Assembly: GCA_016931555.1 (NCBI GenBank) | Contig: JAFGEM010000111.1 | Span: 1 to 8,782, forward strand | Direction: 5' to 3' | Source: Candidatus Iainarchaeum sp. | GTDB taxonomy: Archaea; Iainarchaeota; Iainarchaeia; Iainarchaeales; GCA-2688035 | DNA: 8,782 nt | Shown: one piece after another, positions 5,076 through 8,782 of the stretch | Layout: every line of letters starts with the position of its first letter | Position numbering within the stretch: the stretch's first letter is position 1 | The notes under the pieces: generated by a model | The model's input: only the letters and a program-made list of their open reading frames with translations | What the model was told of the DNA's origin: nothing | Databases searched by the model: none | Position numbers and translations under genes: made by a program

Positions 5076-6119
5076 TTATTTGTTTCTTGGAAGCAAATCG
5101 CCAAGAGAAAAGCGCTTTTGCTCCTGTTGCTCTCTTTTGCTTTGCTCTTCCCCTTCCTCAAAAGCCCATTTTCCCGCTCTCTCTTCGCTAATGCTTTCCT
5201 TTAAGGCGCTGCCCAAATCGCTTTTTTCATCGTATAAATTGCTTTTTTCTTTTCTTATCTTAGGTTTCCAAACTGCAAATCCTTTTTTTCCTGAGAATTT
5301 TACAGCCCCAAAAATCACTACAATCACAACTATTATTGCCAATCCGTATATCAGGGCAGTGTTTCCAAGGTAAAGGAATCCAGTTAAATCAAAAATTCCC
5401 TTTTGCGGTTCCTGCATTTTTTCTTTTCCAAACAATCCTGCCTGCTCATCAAATAGCTCCTGCTGCTCTTCCTTAAATTCTTCCTCCTGCAAATCCAAGA
5501 CATCTGTTTCCAAATTCGAAAATTGGGAAATCAGATTATCGAGCCCAGAGTTCAATTGGTCTATTCGCGAGCCAAGGTCTGATGCCTTTTGCTCCAGGCT
5601 TTGCTGTGTAGAGCTTGATGAATTTTTAAGTTCCTCTAAGAGCGTTTTTGCGTCGTTTGATTCGCTTGTCAGGCGAATAATGCTTGCCTTCAATGATTCC
5701 AACCGCTCTTCTATTTCTCCCTTGTAATCTGCTCCAAGAGAATCGAAAACAGAAACATTAGCAACTCCGCTGTCAATTATTTCAGAATTCCTGTAAGCAT
5801 CAATGCTCAGGGAATGTTCCCCAATGCCTGTGCCTGCCATTGAAAAAAAAGCCCTGTTTCCTGAGGCAGTAACACTGATTGCATTTACATGGTCAATAGA
5901 GTTTTCCGCAACATTAACCTGGCTGCCGTATGCGTGCAGTACAGCAATCTGGCCTCCGTTGAGCATTACTCGGGCTTCGGAAAAATCAGTGTTAGTAAAT
6001 TCAACCCAAAAGCTCCAGTTCACATTGCTCGGAACCTGCTCCGGAGCGCTTATATTCAATGCACTGGCAGTGCCTGCGAGCAATAACACTATTAAGAAGG
6101 CAAAGAAAATTCTCTTCAT
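5076..6119 (-). CDS. Secreted, membrane-anchored coiled-coil protein
   Basis: A 347-residue protein with clear topology but no known family. Residues 1-20 are a signal peptide (KR, hydrophobic core FFAFLIVLLLAG, then TASA before LN). Residues 21-127 look like a single Ig-like beta domain (NISAPEQV opening, VNWSFWVEFTNT, and closing EHSLSIDAYRN...VANVSVF), as in archaeal envelope proteins. Residues 132-228 are a long charged coiled coil with leucine heptads and a polar break (SSSST, 168-171). A transmembrane helix spans about 253-273 (NTALIYGLAIIVVIVVIFGAV), followed by a charged cytoplasmic tail of about 70 residues rich in E/K/Q. Predicted topology: Ig and coil outside, tail inside. The ATG is supported by the signal peptide and a TATA box close upstream. 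First gene of an operon with the PPC gene. Tethering, adhesion or sensing roles are all possible. Confidence 0.78.
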   Translation of the reverse strand: MKRIFFAFLIVLLLAGTASALNISAPEQVPSNVNWSFWVEFTNTDFSEARVMLNGGQIAVLHAYGSQVNVAENSIDHVNAISVTASGNRAFFSMAGTGIGEHSLSIDAYRNSEIIDSGVANVSVFDSLGADYKGEIEERLESLKASIIRLTSESNDAKTLLEELKNSSSSTQQSLEQKASDLGSRIDQLNSGLDNLISQFSNLETDVLDLQEEEFKEEQQELFDEQAGLFGKEKMQEPQKGIFDLTGFLYLGNTALIYGLAIIVVIVVIFGAVKFSGKKGFAVWKPKIRKEKSNLYDEKSDLGSALKESISEERAGKWAFEEGEEQSKREQQEQKRFSLGDLLPRNK

Positions 6120-6148
6120 TTAAATCGATTAAAATAAGGCACGACTTT

Positions 6149-6158
6149 GTATTTAAAG
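6149..6158 (-). promoter_or_regulatory. TATA box of the coiled-coil/PPC operon
   Basis: On the minus strand CTTTAAATAC is centred about 35 bp upstream of the ATG at 6119, placing the transcript start about 6-10 nt before it. No Shine-Dalgarno is present in that short leader, in contrast to the second gene of the operon. Confidence 0.5.
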
Positions 6159-6176
6159 ATTACTGATTCTAAAATT

Positions 6177-6196
6177 CTTTATTCCAAAGTATAATG
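6177..6196 (+). promoter_or_regulatory. Possible TATA region for tRNA-Val and the downstream gene
   Basis: Two AT-rich elements, CTTTATT (6177-6183) and GTATAATG (6189-6196), lie 17-36 bp before the mature tRNA 5' end. Either could be the TATA box. No better candidate lies between them and the membrane protein start. Confidence 0.35.
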
Positions 6197-6212
6197 CAAA
6201 ATTAGTCAGGGC

Positions 6213-6285
6213 GGGCTAGTGGTCTAATGGTTATGACGTTGCTTTCACACGGCAGAGGTTGGCGGTTCAATTCCGCCCTGGCCCA
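6213..6285 (+). tRNA. tRNA-Val(CAC)
   Basis: A 73-nt sequence that fits canonical numbering exactly. The acceptor GGGCTAG pairs with CTGGCCC (6278-6284; one T-G wobble), with discriminator A6285. The D-arm is GTC/GAC, the anticodon stem TTGCT/GGCAG (two wobbles), and the loop TTCACAC has anticodon CAC at 6246-6248. The variable loop is AGGTT, and the T-arm GGCGG/CCGCC encloses TTCAATT. No intron and no encoded CCA. It reads the GUG valine codon. The usual purine at position 57 is A here rather than G. It lies only 26 nt upstream of the next coding start. Confidence 0.95.
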
Positions 6286-6300
6286 AAAAGGCAGGATTTT

Positions 6301-6307
6301 GGGGTGA
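6301..6307 (+). promoter_or_regulatory. Shine-Dalgarno that fixes a TTG start
   Basis: GGGGTGA lies 4 nt before the TTG at 6312. GGTGA is a standard archaeal anti-16S match. The alternative ATG at 6333 has AGAGG only 2-3 nt upstream, too close to work well, so the TTG start is preferred. Confidence 0.6.
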
Positions 6308-6311
6308 AGAA

Positions 6312-8618
6312 TTGAAGTTATCAATAGAGGCAATGGCAGTACTGCTCATAATTGCAACGCTTTTTACAGCGGTTTTTGTTACACAATACTGGCATACAAG
6401 CCCAATGATTGTAATTGGAAATGCCGCAGTAGGCCTTATAGAATACCCTAAAGTATTGTATGCAGATGAAAACGCCTGCTTTACAATAGAATACCTGCTC
6501 CCAACCAACAGTGTGCGGGCAAATGTTGAAATGGAGGCACGAACTGACAGGCTTCTTGTTTCTGCAAAAGAGCCAGTTGAACAGGGCAGTTTTTCACTTG
6601 AAAAAACATATTGCTTTCCTGCAAGCGAGCTTGAAAATGGGGAAAATATTGTGGAAATAAACGCTGTTTCAACAAACCTTTTTTTCCACATAGAAAAGCT
6701 TGATTTTTCTTCTCCTGAAAAACCAAATCCAATTATTGAAATCCAATCAATTGAAAACAAAAAAATAATTTTTTCAGTGCAAAATTTTGACACTGAAAAA
6801 GTAACGCCGATTGAAATCTTTATTAACGGGGAATTGCATCACAGGGTTTTTCCAAAGCAGGGCACACAGGAGTTTGAGGAAAAAATTGATTTTCCCCTTG
6901 AGGCAAACACCCTGCAATTAAAGCTTGGGGACATTGCTGTTGAAAGGGAATTTTCAAGGACTTTTGAACCTGTAATGCCATTTATTTTTGGGATAATAAT
7001 TTTAGTTCTTGCCTTTAGCGTGTTTGTTTTCTTTGTTTTTTCAAAACAGCCTTTGTTTGAAAAGCTTGCATTGTCGCTTGGAAGTGTTTTTGCAATTAAC
7101 GTATTGCTCTCCTTTATCCTCGCGCATTTGAATCTGCTGAGCTTTTGCTCTTTCATGGGCGCTTTCGCTGTGCTTCTCGCGTTAATTGCGTTCTTCTTCC
7201 GAAAAAATTTTTCACAGTCGTTTGGGAAACTCAATATAACACAAACAAATGTTATTGTTTTTCTTGCACTTTTGATTTTCTTTACTGTCCCTGTTTTCTT
7301 CCAAATATTTACCTCGACCCATGTAACCTACTGGAATGGTTTTTATGAGAGAAGCTCTGCATCAATCGCAGAAAGCTTTGACATACCAACAGAAGACAAG
7401 CTAAGCTATTTTGGAAGGGGATTCACGTTTATCCCTGGTTATTTTTTGCTTGATGCCTCGTTTTCCTGGATAACTGGATTGAATTCAGAGCCCTTGTTTG
7501 CTATTATGCTTACTCTTGCAAGCCTCTTGTTTTTGTTCAGTGCATTGTTCTTTGCAAGTTCAGTTAATCTTACTCCTGCAAAAGCAGCCCTGTTCATAAT
7601 ACTTGTTTCTCTCCAAGGATTTTTTATTTCCGCACTCACATACAGCCCAAGGCACGTGCTTTCCTTTGCTTTGTTCCTGCTTGCGCTTGCAGTGCTGATA
7701 AAAAAAGACCGCTGGCCACTGGCATCGCTATTCCTTGCAATAATGGCATTTATACAGGTGCCAATGCTTGCTTTCTTCCCAATATTCTATTTGATTGTTG
7801 CGCCAAAGATTGACATTAAAAAGCTGCTCAAAACATATGTAACTGCAATAATCGGGTTTGGCATTCTGTTCCTGCCAAATCTTTTGCAGTATGGCTTTTT
7901 CCGGCAGGCGCTTTCCGAGGAATGGGGCTATCTGATTGATTACTCTGTCTATTACTTCTTCATTGACGTTGTTGTATTGCTCATGTTTGCAATTCTGTTT
8001 TACGGCCCTGAGGTTTTGAGGAGAAAGATTGATCTGGGCAGCCACTACAGAAAAAAGCTTTTGATAGGGCTTGTTTTCGGAGTGCTGCTGGAATTGTTTG
8101 TTGTATACAGGTGGAATCTGCTCACTGCAGTAAATCTTGCTCTATTGATTGCAGTTCTCTATCCGGAGAAAGCCTTGCAGGATCGGATTTCTGCGCGTTT
8201 GCTTGCAATGATAATGCTTGTTTCCGCTGCATTTGTCCTCTATTCAATGACATTTGTAAATGTGCATGAAATAGTATTGCAGCCTGCAGAATTCATTGGC
8301 AAAAACACTGAAACCAATGCGCGCTTGTTGTCTGATCCAATGTACGGGCATGTGCTTGCATTTATTGCAGAACGCAGTGTTCTTTCAGACCTGCATGTAG
8401 AATACGCAGATGAACGCAAATTGTTGGACACTTATGCATTCCTAGAAGACAAAGACTATAGCGTAATCCAAAAATACGGCATTGATTACACTGTGAATCA
8501 GGTTGATTTTGTTCACCGCAAGGCCATTGGAAACGACCGCGTTTACGGTGTAATAGAATTTGAGCCCTTTGACAAGATTTACAGCAACGGATTCATTTTT
8601 GTGCACAGAGTGCGCTAG
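6312..8618 (+). CDS. Large multi-pass membrane protein, GT-C glycosyltransferase-like
   Basis: A 768-residue integral membrane protein. Residues 7-26 are a signal-anchor helix. Residues about 30-220 are a beta-rich extracytoplasmic region, probably two Ig-like modules (the second from about 140, IIEIQSIENKKIIFSVQNFD). About 12-13 more hydrophobic segments follow from residue 222 to about 646. The tail, about 660-768, is soluble; its DKDYSVIQKYGIDYTV (713-728) and PFDKIYSNGFIFVHRVR end resemble the C-terminal region of archaeal GT-C-type proteins. The loop after the helix at 312-333 (TYWNGFYERSSASIAESFDIPTED, 339-362) sits where such enzymes carry acidic catalytic residues. There is no WWDYG motif, so it is not an AglB/STT3 oligosaccharyltransferase. 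A role in glycan transfer at the membrane is inferred from architecture and is uncertain. TTG start with a Shine-Dalgarno; probably co-transcribed with tRNA-Val. Confidence 0.75.
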   Translation: MKLSIEAMAVLLIIATLFTAVFVTQYWHTSPMIVIGNAAVGLIEYPKVLYADENACFTIEYLLPTNSVRANVEMEARTDRLLVSAKEPVEQGSFSLEKTYCFPASELENGENIVEINAVSTNLFFHIEKLDFSSPEKPNPIIEIQSIENKKIIFSVQNFDTEKVTPIEIFINGELHHRVFPKQGTQEFEEKIDFPLEANTLQLKLGDIAVEREFSRTFEPVMPFIFGIIILVLAFSVFVFFVFSKQPLFEKLALSLGSVFAINVLLSFILAHLNLLSFCSFMGAFAVLLALIAFFFRKNFSQSFGKLNITQTNVIVFLALLIFFTVPVFFQIFTSTHVTYWNGFYERSSASIAESFDIPTEDKLSYFGRGFTFIPGYFLLDASFSWITGLNSEPLFAIMLTLASLLFLFSALFFASSVNLTPAKAALFIILVSLQGFFISALTYSPRHVLSFALFLLALAVLIKKDRWPLASLFLAIMAFIQVPMLAFFPIFYLIVAPKIDIKKLLKTYVTAIIGFGILFLPNLLQYGFFRQALSEEWGYLIDYSVYYFFIDVVVLLMFAILFYGPEVLRRKIDLGSHYRKKLLIGLVFGVLLELFVVYRWNLLTAVNLALLIAVLYPEKALQDRISARLLAMIMLVSAAFVLYSMTFVNVHEIVLQPAEFIGKNTETNARLLSDPMYGHVLAFIAERSVLSDLHVEYADERKLLDTYAFLEDKDYSVIQKYGIDYTVNQVDFVHRKAIGNDRVYGVIEFEPFDKIYSNGFIFVHRVR

Positions 8619-8782
8619 CGCAAATACTCCAAAGTGTTTTCCCAGATTCCAGGAGTAAGCGCAGGATCATAGTTGAAGTAAATGCTTTTTCCCATCAAGA
8701 GTCTTTTTTCTACTATTGCGGGGTAATAGCTTGGCTTTATTTCATTCTTCAAATAAGCTATTTGATGGCCTGTTGGCTTTAC
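8615..8782 (-). CDS. C-terminal end of an unidentified protein, 5' partial at window edge
   Basis: On the minus strand an open frame enters from the window edge and runs 55 codons to TAG (8617-8615), with no stop before it. The translation begins VKPTGHQIAYLKNEIKP and ends TPGIWENTLEYLR, with SYYPAIVEKRLLMGKSIYFNYDPAL between. The composition (aromatic, charged, mixed helix/strand) is protein-like, and the frame ends exactly at the convergent gene's stop. I do not recognise the family. The start lies outside the window. Confidence 0.65.
   Translation of the reverse strand, partial: VKPTGHQIAYLKNEIKPSYYPAIVEKRLLMGKSIYFNYDPALTPGIWENTLEYLR

Noticed and set aside
6209..6285. tRNA-Val starting at the first GGGCGGG
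   Set aside because: That acceptor gives a G-G mismatch and puts CT at positions 8-9. Starting at 6213 gives a fully paired acceptor (one wobble) and exact 73-nt numbering.
6245..6793. A 182-residue minus-strand frame crossing tRNA-Val
   Set aside because: It starts inside the membrane-protein gene, antisense to its signal anchor and ectodomain, and runs into the tRNA. Its ending peptide resembles translation through a tRNA, a known false-gene pattern.
6312..8618. AglB/STT3 oligosaccharyltransferase
   Set aside because: There is no WWDYG motif; the nearest string, EEWGYLIDYS (536-545), lies between membrane helices rather than in the soluble C-terminal domain and lacks the motif's order.
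1..8782. CRISPR array, insertion sequence or defence island
   Set aside because: No regularly spaced repeats, terminal inverted repeats, transposase motifs, nuclease or toxin-antitoxin features were seen on either strand.

Overview
The window looks like a piece of an archaeal chromosome, most plausibly from an uncultivated, small-genome (DPANN-type) lineage; the exact phylum cannot be fixed from this sequence alone. Reasons: a class II tRNA-Leu carries a short intron at the canonical archaeal position 37/38; neither tRNA gene encodes its CCA end; AT-rich TATA-like boxes sit about 28-35 bp upstream of several starts with almost no leader; and genes inside tight pairs have Shine-Dalgarno motifs of the GGAGGT/GGTGA kind. 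The gene content (archaeal-type HAM1 pyrophosphatase, surface protein with an S74 chaperone domain, GT-C-like membrane protein) fits this.

Layout. Bases 1-1116 (+) hold the C-terminal part of a large beta-structured surface protein ending in an S74 self-processing chaperone domain, followed by a hairpin plus T-run. Convergent to it is a two-gene minus-strand operon: a GH130-type glycoside phosphorylase/hydrolase (2766-1699), then a ferritin-like diiron protein (1687-1154). A 132-bp divergent promoter region separates this operon from an XTP/dITP pyrophosphatase homologue (2899-3483), followed by a small two-helix membrane protein (3541-3789), an intron-containing tRNA-Leu(UAG) (3836-3938) and an unrecognised, very basic, helix-rich protein (3983-4672). 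A second minus-strand operon encodes a secreted/anchored coiled-coil protein (6119-5076) and a PPC/DUF296 protein (5061-4687). Divergent from it are tRNA-Val(CAC) (6213-6285) and, only 26 nt downstream, a 768-residue multi-pass membrane protein with a TTG start (6312-8618). The last 168 bases hold the 3' end of another minus-strand gene, which shares its CTAG stop region with the membrane protein.

How the genes relate. This is a mixed neighbourhood of house-keeping RNA and nucleotide-sanitation genes with cell-surface and carbohydrate genes (S74 fibre, GH130 enzyme, GT-C-like protein, coiled-coil envelope protein). No single pathway links them all. I see no CRISPR array, transposon, integrase or obvious defence cassette. 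The most interesting points are the tRNA-Val/mRNA arrangement, the short tRNA-Leu intron with an imperfect splicing motif, the pyrophosphatase with an altered base-recognition loop, and the uncharacterised basic protein.
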